Part shown: in pieces, positions 1-7,000 of the stretch
Layout: every line of letters begins with the position of its first letter
How positions within the stretch are numbered: position 1 is the first letter of the stretch
Source of the DNA: a virus
Strand: one strand, 5' to 3'
Length of the DNA stretch: 27,506 nucleotides
Virus record (IMG/VR): IMGVR_UViG_3300018417_000049
Coordinates: 1 to 27,506 of that record
Program-made: the position numbers and the translations under genes
The notes under the pieces: model-generated
The model's input: only the letters and a program-made list of their open reading frames with translations
Databases searched by the model: none
What the model was told of the DNA's origin: nothing

Positions 1-3
1 CAT
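1..3 (-). CDS. Start codon of a gene leaving the window on the left (partial)
   Basis: An ATG on the minus strand occupies the first three bases. It is preceded by a good ribosome binding site (GGAAGGAGAACTAACTG before the ATG) and by the promoter at 35-63. Only the start codon lies in the window, so the product cannot be read. In related marine T4-like phages a recombinase or helicase gene often follows the polymerase block, but nothing here shows that. Confidence 0.5.
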
Positions 4-34
4 CAGTTAGTTCTCCTTCCATCTGATAGCTACT

Positions 35-63
35 ATTATACTATAGTTTGAAGGGAATGTAAA
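35..63 (-). promoter_or_regulatory. Sigma70-like promoter, copy P1
   Basis: On the minus strand a -35 TTTACA (58-63) and a -10 TATAAT (35-40) are separated by exactly 17 bases. The -35 box lies in GGCTATTTACAT, and upstream of it is the palindrome AATATGCATATT (69-80). It points at the gene that starts at position 3. It belongs to a family of near-identical promoters in this window and is probably read by host RNA polymerase early in infection. Confidence 0.85.
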
Positions 64-82
64 TAGCCAATATGCATATTTT

Positions 83-1012
83 TTACATATTTTTATAGAC
101 AAATTCGATAGCACGATCCGCTTCGACCTCGAAAGAACGACCTTGGTACCAATGACCTGTCTCTGCGTCAAGCTCTCGACAGAGTACTGCTACCTCATGA
201 GCCGTGATAGGATACTCACGGCGAACTGCGTTTGCGGCGATTGATACCATTAAACGATACATCGTATGATACCAACCAGTTCCATTGATTGCCTTATAAT
301 CGTCAACGAGTTTTTTGTTAACGAACGGACAGTCATTGTAACTCTGCCATGTTATGCTAGTGTTCTCCATCTTTGATTTGCGGTGGTTAATAACTTCCTT
401 TTGGATTGACTCAGGTAGTCTATCAAGAAACGTCTTACCTTGTTTCTCAACCATAGGATGCTTATTCATAAGTTCCATAGGATTAATCCAACTACCAGCA
501 ACATTAGTAAAGATAAAGTTGTTAGCGCCAGCATAGCTTGCAGGGATGTAATACATTCTAGATAAGTCCTTAGTCTGCCCATCTCCGATGCGTCCGAGCT
601 CTTCGTTGAGGGCAAACCAAAAGTGTTTGATTCTAGATTGTTCAACCTTAGTTGTAAGTGGGAAGACGAGCCGAAACTTTGGGAAATCGTCTTTACTGCT
701 TGCAGTACTATAGCAAATGTAGTAATGACTACCAAACCTACTAAATAGCTCATCCTTTAGCTGCCCATTAAAATTGTGGTCATCAACATCAACAGCAGCC
801 CAACCTCCCCAATCAACAACATTCGCGTTGGCCCTAGTTGAGTCAACCACATAAGTAGCAGGTGATATAAGTTGCGCATCTTTCTTGCCTTCTCTTTCAA
901 TTGCGGATAACCCGTACAAAAGATTCTCAAACTCTTCCCACGAGCTGAGGTCCATACGTTTATCCGTCTTGTTATCGAATATGCTGTTAAACAGCGTTAG
1001 CGAGATTTCCAT
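83..1012 (-). CDS. Primase-polymerase-like replication protein (AEP-type, tentative)
   Basis: This is a 309-residue protein. Residues 72-78 (AAVDVDD) look like the hydrophobic-DxD metal-binding motif of archaeo-eukaryotic-type primases. It is followed by SHYYICYSTASS (95-106) and KFRLVFPL (112-119), a combination familiar from plasmid and phage primase-polymerase domains, and later by a DLSRMYYIP segment. The C-terminal third may be an accessory helical domain. I chose the ATG at 1012 because AGGA lies at proper spacing; another in-frame ATG at 1024 has no clear ribosome binding site. The gene overlaps the end of the MazG-like gene by 26 bases and sits downstream of the DNA polymerase, which suits a role in DNA replication. 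The family assignment rests on motif recognition alone; it could be a catalytically dead relative. Confidence 0.55.
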   Translation of the reverse strand: MEISLTLFNSIFDNKTDKRMDLSSWEEFENLLYGLSAIEREGKKDAQLISPATYVVDSTRANANVVDWGGWAAVDVDDHNFNGQLKDELFSRFGSHYYICYSTASSKDDFPKFRLVFPLTTKVEQSRIKHFWFALNEELGRIGDGQTKDLSRMYYIPASYAGANNFIFTNVAGSWINPMELMNKHPMVEKQGKTFLDRLPESIQKEVINHRKSKMENTSITWQSYNDCPFVNKKLVDDYKAINGTGWYHTMYRLMVSIAANAVRREYPITAHEVAVLCRELDAETGHWYQGRSFEVEADRAIEFVYKNM

Positions 1013-1409
1013 GATTGTCCTCATGACTTGGAGCAGTCCATCCTTCAGGTTTGATTAAGTCAGGTAGACCCAATGGATTAGGACGGCTTTCTTTAACACC
1101 TGGTTCTTTTGCCATGTTGGCTCGGTGAACCTCATCCCATGCCTTATGCGCATCCACGCCAAAAGCATCCAGTGTACCAATCGCAACAACGCATAGATCA
1201 ATTAAACCGTCAACGATCTCTTCAGGATCTCGCTCAACGACTGCTTTTTTCGTTTCGTTCAATTCTTCATCAAGAAACTTTAGACGGAACTTAAGGAACT
1301 CATCAAGAACCTTCCAATCCACGTCGGATTGCATCTGTGCTTGCATCCACTTATGAACGCCATACTTAGCGTGCATTTCATTGATATCTTTTACCCAATC
1401 TTTGCTCAT
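987..1409 (-). CDS. MazG-like / phosphoribosyl-ATP pyrophosphohydrolase-like NTP pyrophosphatase
   Basis: This 140-residue all-alpha protein carries the metal-binding signature of the MazG/PRA-PH superfamily: EE at 48-49 (FLDEELNE) followed by ExxD at 64-67 (EEIVDGLID). Such enzymes hydrolyse (d)NTPs to monophosphates and pyrophosphate and are common in marine phages, where they are thought to clean nucleotide pools or alter stringent-response signals. The conserved C-terminal tail (PNPLGLPDLIKPEGW, then HEDNHG) resembles phage versions of the family. The start has AGGAG seven bases upstream (AGGAGAATATT-ATG), nine bases after the gp43 stop, so the two are co-transcribed. Substrate specificity cannot be read from sequence. 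Confidence 0.8.
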   Translation of the reverse strand: MSKDWVKDINEMHAKYGVHKWMQAQMQSDVDWKVLDEFLKFRLKFLDEELNETKKAVVERDPEEIVDGLIDLCVVAIGTLDAFGVDAHKAWDEVHRANMAKEPGVKESRPNPLGLPDLIKPEGWTAPSHEDNHGNLANAV

Positions 1410-1418
1410 AATATTCTC

Positions 1419-3932
1419 CTATGCAAAAAAGTCTTCTAGTGTTTGTGTATCCTCGGGATTCCAGCCAACCGCATCAAGAATTGGAATGATTGGATCCAAG
1501 AATGTTTTTTCGAACTGCTTATCGTAGTCAATGTACTTTTCAAGTTGTAACTCGGCAGGCAGATAGTCTGGGAAAGAGATTACGTTTTCTCTGATAGGAT
1601 TAGGTACCTTCATATAGCAGAACTTAATCTTCTCTCCGTTTTGAATCATGGTGTACTTCTTGTCAAGACCCTTGTCCTTGACTGCCATATTATATAACAA
1701 TGCGCCACGAACATGGATTGGACAGCCTTTCTTATAGATGGTTTTACTGTCCTTCCACTTTGCGATATCGGATACACCGCGTGGAAATGATACCTCCTCA
1801 GGCTTAAGGGTTGAGAAGTATTCCTTGAACGACTGAATGGCGTGTTGAGTTTTTGTTTCAGAACCACTTACGATAACCTTGAACAATTCCTTGAGTGCTT
1901 CACGACAAGCGGATGGTGTTGATGACTTGATTGCCTCGATGCCCATGATCTTGAGCTTAGGTTCAGCGTATTGAACACCTTCGTTGTTGTGTACGTTTAG
2001 AATGTAACGTTTCTTAGCGGTCCATATGCCACGGTCAGCGATTACCTCACGACCCATCTCCATACGATTAGTGTAACACGCGAACTGTTTGAACAGACCA
2101 TCATACGATTCTGCAAGTACTTTTTCGAACTCACCCTTACATACCTCATCAAGAAACGCAACGGGATCCTTAGGCTCAAACTTATTGACCATCGGACCAA
2201 AGTTGATGTACAACGAATCAGTATCAATAGCGATAACATAATCAAAGTTGTCAGTCTTAAGTAGTTGGTTCATACGGAGGTTAACCGTTTTCTCTGCCCA
2301 ACGAACTGCAAGTTGACCTGACAGCGTGATTGCTTCAGCAACACGGAGATCGAAGTAACGGAAGTAACGATTACCAAGTGCGCCATACAGAGAGTTCATA
2401 AGAATCTTGATTGACATTTGTTGGTTTTCGTAATGACTGATGTCACGTTCGATCTCATAGATCCTTTGCTTATCAGACTTATCAGCCTGCTCAAGTAATT
2501 GTTTTGCCTCGAGCATTTTGTTCTTGACGAGCCTACGCTCATCGTAGTACTGAACAATGATGGCAGGAATGATACCTTGACGTTCCTTAGAGAAGTAAAC
2601 TCCGTTTGCGGCTAGAGCCATATTGGAGTTAGGATTGCTTGCGCCATCAAGGCACGTGTCCGGATTAATGTCCGGTTCAGTCATACCCTCGATGATTGTC
2701 TCTGGACTCATGTTCCATTGAACAATGATGTTGGGATACAGCGAGTTTAGATCGAATGAACAAACCCACTCGTGAAGACCTACTTGAGGTTCCTTCACGT
2801 AACCACCTGGATAGTCAGCTTTGAACTTGTCGGTTGATGGAGGTGGAACAATGTTCTTAGCTGCAAGATCACGATAGATGATCGTATCCCAAATCATAGT
2901 TGTTCCAAAAGTATCCTGATAGTTGACACCAGCCTTGTAGGCCATAGTAAGTGCGAGAGTAATCAGACCCATCTTGTCCTCAAGACGGTCAACCAACTCT
3001 ACGTCCTTGATGTTATAATCAATGAACTTTTGAAAGTCGTGTTTGTACAAGGCATGAAGCGAACTGTGTTCCTCGTAGGACAACTTACGCTCGCCTAGTA
3101 CAACATGAGCGATATGGTCAAGCTTGTATGATTCCTGTGCGCCATACGAATAACCAAACTTTTGAAACAGGTCATAGTAGTCAAGTTGAGAGATACCATA
3201 CATTTCGTATGTATCGAGTTCCTTACCCTTGACCGCAATCTTACGGTACTGAACTACACCCCAAGGCGATAGCTTTTTGACCATGTCATCACCCATGATA
3301 CGAGCGATACGATTGACAAGATAGGGAATATCAAATAGACGAGTATTCCAACCCGTAACGACATCTGGACAATGAGACGAACTACTCCAGTGGTCAAGAA
3401 AGGCCAGAAGTAGTTTGATCTCATCGTCACACTTTTTGTATATGACTCTGTGGTCCTGCATATACGAAGCGGATGCATCGTAGTCATACAGACCCCAGAC
3501 GTAATACGTATTGTCGATGTTGTTTTTAACAGTGATAGAAATGACTGGGTGAGCCGCTTCTTCAGGAAGAGGGAATCCATCGTCGGAAGCAACCTCGATG
3601 TCGATCGTTGTTACATTGATCTTATCACGATCAAACTTGATCTCACCTGGGAACTTGTCGTAAATGAATTGGCTGATGTAATTGGTTGTACCATAGATCT
3701 TAAAGTTATCGACGTCTTTGTACGTCGCGATAAAATCCTTGGCATCACGCATAGTGTCGAGCACACGTGGCTCAACGCGGGTACCATCGATTGACGAGTA
3801 CCCAGTGTCCTTATTTGATCTTACATATAAAGTCGGCGAAAACGGAATCTTGCGAAGGACTCGCTCACCGTTTTCGTAACCTGCATAGAGCAGATTGTTG
3901 CCATAGCGATTGACGCTTGTATAAAAATTCAC
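1419..3932 (-). CDS. 43: DNA polymerase gp43, family B, with 3'-5' proofreading exonuclease
   Basis: This is the 837-residue replicative DNA polymerase, slightly shorter than T4 gp43 (898). Exonuclease motifs are intact: Exo I DIE at 111-113, Exo II with N196 and D201, Exo III YNIKD at 306-310. The polymerase motifs are also intact: motif A SFDLNSLYP with D394, motif B with K509 and NSLYG at 513-517, and motif C DTDS with D570 and D572. No intein or intron interrupts it. It starts with GTG, chosen because GGAGGTAAACT is immediately upstream and the N-terminus aligns with T4 (T4 Exo I is D112/E114). Promoter P2 lies about 25 bases upstream of the start. It works with the gp45 clamp and gp44/62 loader, all in this window. 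Confidence 0.97.
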   Translation of the reverse strand: MNFYTSVNRYGNNLLYAGYENGERVLRKIPFSPTLYVRSNKDTGYSSIDGTRVEPRVLDTMRDAKDFIATYKDVDNFKIYGTTNYISQFIYDKFPGEIKFDRDKINVTTIDIEVASDDGFPLPEEAAHPVISITVKNNIDNTYYVWGLYDYDASASYMQDHRVIYKKCDDEIKLLLAFLDHWSSSSHCPDVVTGWNTRLFDIPYLVNRIARIMGDDMVKKLSPWGVVQYRKIAVKGKELDTYEMYGISQLDYYDLFQKFGYSYGAQESYKLDHIAHVVLGERKLSYEEHSSLHALYKHDFQKFIDYNIKDVELVDRLEDKMGLITLALTMAYKAGVNYQDTFGTTMIWDTIIYRDLAAKNIVPPPSTDKFKADYPGGYVKEPQVGLHEWVCSFDLNSLYPNIIVQWNMSPETIIEGMTEPDINPDTCLDGASNPNSNMALAANGVYFSKERQGIIPAIIVQYYDERRLVKNKMLEAKQLLEQADKSDKQRIYEIERDISHYENQQMSIKILMNSLYGALGNRYFRYFDLRVAEAITLSGQLAVRWAEKTVNLRMNQLLKTDNFDYVIAIDTDSLYINFGPMVNKFEPKDPVAFLDEVCKGEFEKVLAESYDGLFKQFACYTNRMEMGREVIADRGIWTAKKRYILNVHNNEGVQYAEPKLKIMGIEAIKSSTPSACREALKELFKVIVSGSETKTQHAIQSFKEYFSTLKPEEVSFPRGVSDIAKWKDSKTIYKKGCPIHVRGALLYNMAVKDKGLDKKYTMIQNGEKIKFCYMKVPNPIRENVISFPDYLPAELQLEKYIDYDKQFEKTFLDPIIPILDAVGWNPEDTQTLEDFFA

Positions 3933-3957
3933 AGTTTACCTCCATAATTTAGATACT

Positions 3958-3986
3958 ATTATACCATAGTTCCGCTAGGATGTAAA
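3958..3986 (-). promoter_or_regulatory. Sigma70-like promoter of DNA polymerase, copy P2
   Basis: TTTACA (3981-3986) and TATAAT (3958-3963) on the minus strand are 17 bases apart and share the CTATNGTATAATAGTA context of the other copies. The upstream CTA and the ATGCATAT palindrome are missing here. It is placed to drive gp43, the MazG-like gene and the primase-like gene. Confidence 0.8.
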
Positions 3987-3991
3987 CCATT

Positions 3992-4276
3992 TTATAGAAT
4001 TATTTTCTTATCCGGAGTCATTACTTTGCCGAACATCTGCTGATATTGGTTCTTTAACTGTTCGACTGGATCCACCATGAACATGATGAAAGATGGGTTG
4101 ATATTGAATCCACCGCTAGCGTCTGAATACGCCATGAATGGTGCCAATCCGAGTTGGTTGGCTTCTGTAGGAATCAGGATAGCTACATCAGTAAGGTTAT
4201 ACCCGCCGTCCTGTTCTTTAACATCACAAATTAGCTCTTCACCAGTTGCGATTCTCACGATTTTAATATTTGACAT
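3992..4276 (-). CDS. Sm-like (Lsm-fold) phage protein, paralogue A
   Basis: This 94-residue protein begins MSNIKIVRIATGEELICDV, matching the beta-strand opening of Sm-like proteins described from cyanophage-type sequences. It continues with an ILIP segment and ends with an INPSFIMFMVD-EQLKNQYQQMFG stretch. Sm-fold proteins form rings that often bind RNA, but the role of the phage members is not established. The start at 4276 is preferred because GGAG precedes it at good spacing; an in-frame ATG at 4288 lacks a ribosome binding site. It follows the terminator at 4291-4322 and precedes gp43. The protein encoded at 16955-17344 has the same opening and C-terminal pattern, so the phage appears to carry two copies. 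Confidence 0.65.
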   Translation of the reverse strand: MSNIKIVRIATGEELICDVKEQDGGYNLTDVAILIPTEANQLGLAPFMAYSDASGGFNINPSFIMFMVDPVEQLKNQYQQMFGKVMTPDKKIIL

Positions 4277-4290
4277 ATTTGTCTCCATAG

Positions 4291-4322
4291 TAAAGGAAAG
4301 GGCCCCGCAGAGAGCGAGGCCC
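4291..4322 (-). terminator. Rho-independent terminator
   Basis: On the minus strand GGGCCTCGC and GCGGGGCCC (4300-4322) form a 9-bp stem with one G-U pair and a TCTCT loop, followed by TTTCCTTTA. It lies between the 78-aa gene and the Sm-like gene, so it would end the transcript arriving from the hsp20/OMP side, with some read-through possible. Confidence 0.7.
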
Positions 4323-4330
4323 AGTTGGTT

Positions 4331-4567
4331 TTAAGATTCTTTCTTATCAGTCACAAAAGAATAGAGCTTGTCGGCCTGTTCTTTGATTTCATCGGGTGTG
4401 TACATTTTTGGAACGTACTTAGACCATGCATCAAGAGCGGCTTCATTATTTTCTTTGGCAAGATCCATTGCGTGATAGGCCATTTGCATATTGGTTTCGT
4501 ATTGACGATCCAATAATTCTTTAGCCATCTGCAAAACATCATAACGGATTTGATAGGGGTTTGACAT
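4331..4567 (-). CDS. Conserved small helical protein of unknown function
   Basis: This 78-residue protein starting MSNPYQIRYDVLQMAKELLD is predominantly helical and charged, with YTPDEIKEQADKLYSFV near the end. I recognise the pattern as a small protein recurring in marine T4-like phages, but no function is known to me. The start at 4567 is chosen because a purine-rich AAGGAAAG precedes it; an in-frame ATG at 4627 has no ribosome binding site and would add an unlikely 20-residue leader. It lies downstream of the OMP-like gene and is followed by a terminator. Confidence 0.65.
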   Translation of the reverse strand: MSNPYQIRYDVLQMAKELLDRQYETNMQMAYHAMDLAKENNEAALDAWSKYVPKMYTPDEIKEQADKLYSFVTDKKES

Positions 4568-4644
4568 AATTTTCTTTCCTTTTTCGTGTGTGTAGCGATA
4601 CCATTCTATGTCTATGTCGGTATGCATGTGTTATATAGCAAGGA

Positions 4645-5043
4645 CTAAAAAGTCCAAGCTACTCCTACTTCGATCTCTCCGCGATCTTCTGCGTTGAAGT
4701 CGTAAGTTGTTTCGGCATACGCCATGGTGTTACCATTGATGTCGTATTCTGCGCCGAGTTCTAGAAGCGGGTAGTTCCCATCATCAAGAATATTTACTAC
4801 GTTCCAATCATCACCACTCGTGTGGTTGGTTTCGTACATAGTGATTGGCATTTCGCCATATACTGATAGCGGCCCTGCTGCTGATGTCCAGCGCAACTCT
4901 GGCTCTACTGTCAAGTGATTAGTCTCAGCATCCACTTTGTGATATGCTTTGACTTCAGTGTTAAGGGCAAGACCCATTCCTAGATCTGCCGCGGCGGTAG
5001 ATGTTGCTGTTAGTGCTGCTACCGCGAAAAGTACTGCTTTCAT
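4645..5043 (-). CDS. Secreted outer-membrane beta-barrel-like protein
   Basis: This 132-residue protein has a clear Sec signal peptide (M-K, then AVLFAVAALTATSTAAA, predicted cut after A19). The 113-residue mature part is rich in alternating polar/hydrophobic strands. The last residues (GEIEVGVAWTF) carry hydrophobic residues at -1, -3, -5, -7 and -9 with a terminal Phe, the signal recognised by the Bam machinery of Gram-negative bacteria. Inferred location is the host outer membrane. It is short for a monomeric 8-stranded barrel, so it may oligomerise or be a reduced form of a host protein. It has AAGGAA upstream of its ATG and lies downstream of the hsp20 cluster. A role in altering the cell surface or excluding other phages is possible but unproven. 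Confidence 0.7.
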   Translation of the reverse strand: MKAVLFAVAALTATSTAAADLGMGLALNTEVKAYHKVDAETNHLTVEPELRWTSAAGPLSVYGEMPITMYETNHTSGDDWNVVNILDDGNYPLLELGAEYDINGNTMAYAETTYDFNAEDRGEIEVGVAWTF

Positions 5044-5073
5044 TTGTCATGTTCCTTTCTTTGTGACAATGAA

Positions 5074-5095
5074 GAGGGGTTGACCATGACCCCTC
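5074..5095 (-). terminator. Hairpin, possible weak terminator
   Basis: GAGGGGT and ACCCCTC form a perfect 7-bp stem with an 8-base loop between the DUF3563-like gene and the OMP-like gene. No real U-tract follows (TTCATTGTC), so it may stabilise or process the mRNA rather than terminate it. Confidence 0.4.
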
Positions 5096-5119
5096 ACGCG
5101 TTTATTAAGTAACGACCCT

Positions 5120-5290
5120 TTAGACCCAACCCCTAAGATTAGGATTGGTAGACCATTTCAACTGCTTTTGCCGACGCTCAAGGTCGACTAGGTCAGTTGA
5201 TTTAGATAGGTATTCTTCTATTCTTTCGACTTCAGTCTTCGGTCTTACCGAGTTCCAAATGCCTGACAATGTCTTGAATACATACCTCAT
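5120..5290 (-). CDS. DUF3563-like small protein (56 aa)
   Basis: This short gene encodes 56 residues. The core EEYLSKSTDLVDLERRQKQL (residues 25-44) matches the small DUF3563 family of bacteria and phages, whose hallmark is a YL-x-STDLVDLERR-type segment; its function is unknown. Its ATG overlaps the stop of the upstream gene as ATGA, which shows translational coupling and supports the start. The charged helix suggests an adaptor or a small regulator, but that is inference. Confidence 0.7.
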   Translation of the reverse strand: MRYVFKTLSGIWNSVRPKTEVERIEEYLSKSTDLVDLERRQKQLKWSTNPNLRGWV

Positions 5291-5517
5291 TTGTAGATCC
5301 TATCAATGGTTTGCTGGTTAAGCATCATTACGATCTCTTCGTATGTTTTCTTAGGATATTCACATCGAAGATAATGCGCTACTCTGCGATTAGCTTCTGC
5401 TTGTCTCGCTAAAATGATTGCTTTACCAACGCTTTTGAAGAATCCAACGATTGATTCAATTACTACCTCAATCGCTTTCGTTAAGTAGCTGTGAGCTACC
5501 AGTACTGCTTGTGTCAC
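5287..5517 (-). CDS. Small protein of unknown function downstream of hsp20
   Basis: This 76-residue protein starts at a GTG inside the 3' end of hsp20 (50-base overlap), with GGGGGA upstream. The N-terminal half is hydrophobic and amphipathic (VVIESIVGFFKSVGKAIILARQ). The C-terminal half is charged, with YPKKTYEEIVMMLNQQTIDRIYK. Its stop overlaps the next start as ATGA. The long overlap with hsp20 makes the exact N-terminus uncertain, but no in-frame ATG exists until residue 64. Similar small proteins occur after hsp20 in marine T4-like phages, so this is probably a real gene. Confidence 0.6.
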   Translation of the reverse strand: MTQAVLVAHSYLTKAIEVVIESIVGFFKSVGKAIILARQAEANRRVAHYLRCEYPKKTYEEIVMMLNQQTIDRIYK

Positions 5518-5938
5518 GTGTGTTTCCCCCGTTACTGATTTTTACTTTACGGGGACGCATTTCTTCTGGAATTACTACCTTCAATTGAACTGCTAGGATT
5601 CCATCCACAAGATCCGCTCCATGTACTTGAACGTACTCGGACAGCCTAAAGGTGCGTTTGAACTTCTTCGTAGAAATACCACGATGAATGTACTCGCGAC
5701 CCTTACTTATATGTTCACCTGAGACGGTGAGAGTGCGATCCTTAACTTCGATTTCAAGTTCTTCTTCATTGAATCCAGCGACCGCTAGTTCAATAAGGTA
5801 TTCTTGATCGTCTACCTTAACGATATTATGCGGTGGGTAGTGGTCATTTGCATGCCGAGCTACTCGATCCAATTCGTCGAAAAGATGGTCGAAACCAACA
5901 AAAGATGCACGTGGGAAAAGTTGCTTTACGCCTGTCAT
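5468..5938 (-). CDS. hsp20: Small heat-shock protein Hsp20 (IbpA-like)
   Basis: This 156-residue protein carries an alpha-crystallin domain at about residues 37-125, including YLIELAVAGFNEEELEIEV, TLTVSGEH and the terminal DLVDGILAVQL-PEE block. A Ser/Thr/Gly/Asn-rich tail follows. Hsp20 proteins hold unfolding proteins without ATP; in marine T4-like phages this gene is nearly universal and is suspected of aiding virion assembly or protecting the host proteome. The ATG at 5938 is chosen because AAGGAGATAACT precedes it; an in-frame ATG at 5992 lacks a site. A late promoter TATAAATA (6001-6008) stands directly upstream, so it is a late gene although it follows regA. Confidence 0.92.
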   Translation of the reverse strand: MTGVKQLFPRASFVGFDHLFDELDRVARHANDHYPPHNIVKVDDQEYLIELAVAGFNEEELEIEVKDRTLTVSGEHISKGREYIHRGISTKKFKRTFRLSEYVQVHGADLVDGILAVQLKVVIPEEMRPRKVKISNGGNTRDTSSTGSSQLLNESD

Positions 5939-6000
5939 AGTTATCTCCTTTAATAAAGCAAGATTAATAATAGAGCCGGGCCTATCCCGCACTCCAATGT

Positions 6001-6008
6001 TATTTATA
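6001..6008 (-). promoter_or_regulatory. T4-type late promoter of hsp20
   Basis: Perfect TATAAATA on the minus strand, 63 bases upstream of the hsp20 start and just after the regA stop. It matches the sequence recognised by gp55-programmed RNA polymerase with the gp45 clamp in T4; gp55 and gp45 are both encoded here. Confidence 0.8.
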
Positions 6009-6016
6009 CATCGACG

Positions 6017-6436
6017 TTATTTGTTTCCGATGTTATATTTTGGACATAGCTCCCATTGATCCTTATCCTTAAAGGATATGATCTTAATCTGTCGTAACGG
6101 AGCCGTGTCCTTTGCTTCCTGCGCGTTAACCGGAGTAATAAGACCCCAGTCGCTAAGCAGTGTCACAATAGTGTTACGACGCTGTATGTCATTATCTACT
6201 AGGTTGGATGGTTTACCGTCAAGGAGAAACAGTTCCTTAAAGTGAACGATAAAGTACCGCCCCTGTTTATGTAGAATATGGCATGATTGGTATAATTTGT
6301 TTTCTTTGCGGGAGGCTACCCCGATACGAGTTAGCGTTTCTCTCACCTTCAAGAAGTCATCGGGCTCGTTAAGAATTATCTCCAGCATCATGGCTGGAGT
6401 CCACTCTACGGCCACATTATTATTATGTTCTTCCAC
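6017..6436 (-). CDS. regA: RegA translational repressor
   Basis: Residues 16-139 follow T4 RegA closely (DDFLKVRETLTRIG, LYQSCHILHKQGRYFIVHFKEL, LLSDWGLI and a closing CPKYNIGNK). RegA binds start regions of early phage mRNAs and blocks ribosome loading, including those of clamp and clamp-loader genes in T4. The frame opens at a GTG (6436), 14 bases inside the end of gp62, with GAGGG nine bases upstream. That gives about 15 residues more than T4 RegA. The alternative ATGs at 6391 and 6388 match the T4 N-terminus but have weaker ribosome binding sites. It closes the gp45-44-62-regA order known from T4. Confidence 0.93.
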   Translation of the reverse strand: MEEHNNNVAVEWTPAMMLEIILNEPDDFLKVRETLTRIGVASRKENKLYQSCHILHKQGRYFIVHFKELFLLDGKPSNLVDNDIQRRNTIVTLLSDWGLITPVNAQEAKDTAPLRQIKIISFKDKDQWELCPKYNIGNK

Positions 6437-6800
6437 CTTTATAGACCCTCAATCTCAATTCGTTAATCTGTTCATTACTCAGAAGGGTCAAGGCTTGGCG
6501 TGCCTTTTCATCGTTATAGCCATAATATTCTTTGACCGCTTCAACCGCAGCAGATTCCTCAGGCTTGAGCCATTTGGAAAACCTTTTGCGCTTTCTAATT
6601 GTATTTATCAAAAAGTCAAATTGAAGCTTTGAGTCTAGGTGGTGATACCTGTTCATTTCATTAGCAAGAAGGACGGTATCATTAAAGTATGATAGACCAC
6701 GATTAGCCATAAAAGGGTTGTACGCCTTTTCAGACAGATCATCGACCATCAGATCCTTTTTGCTGTAGTTGATTGCGTTTAAGAATTCAAAAGGGTTCAT
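6423..6800 (-). CDS. 62: Clamp loader small subunit gp62
   Basis: This 125-residue protein starts MNPFEFLNAINYSKKDLM, followed by YNPFMANRGLSYF and a C-terminal KARQALTLLSNEQINELR segment, as in gp62 of T4-like phages. It forms the clamp loader with four gp44 subunits and opens gp45. The start at 6800 is fixed by a TAATG overlap with the preceding small gene and by homology. The marine form is shorter than T4 gp62 (187 aa). Confidence 0.85.
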   Translation of the reverse strand: MNPFEFLNAINYSKKDLMVDDLSEKAYNPFMANRGLSYFNDTVLLANEMNRYHHLDSKLQFDFLINTIRKRKRFSKWLKPEESAAVEAVKEYYGYNDEKARQALTLLSNEQINELRLRVYKGGRT

Positions 6801-7000
6801 TACCAATGCCTCACGACACCCGCTATAATAAAGAAGCAGGTGATCCAATTAACGAATTGCAACAACATACGAAGATACAAACCTAACCTTGCGTGTTCCA
6901 TAGTCAACACAGGTACCTTTGGTTCGTCCTCGTCATTGCGGCCGATATAGTAGTCTAGCGCTCTAGCTACAACCTTTTCCCAGATTCGGTATTCTATCAT
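6800..7000 (-). CDS. Small membrane-associated protein of unknown function between gp44 and gp62
   Basis: This 66-residue protein begins MIEYRIWEKVVARALDYYIG and ends in a hydrophobic helix (LLQFVNWITCFFIIAGVV) followed by RHW, so it is probably a tail-anchored membrane protein. Its ATG overlaps the gp44 stop as ATGA and its stop overlaps the gp62 start as TAATG. This tight coupling argues that it is translated. Why a membrane protein is inserted inside the clamp-loader operon is unclear. Confidence 0.6.
   Translation of the reverse strand: MIEYRIWEKVVARALDYYIGRNDEDEPKVPVLTMEHARLGLYLRMLLQFVNWITCFFIIAGVVRHW

Noticed and set aside
1419-3932. Intein or intron in DNA polymerase
   Set aside because: Motifs Exo I-III and A-C follow one another at normal spacing with no insertion.
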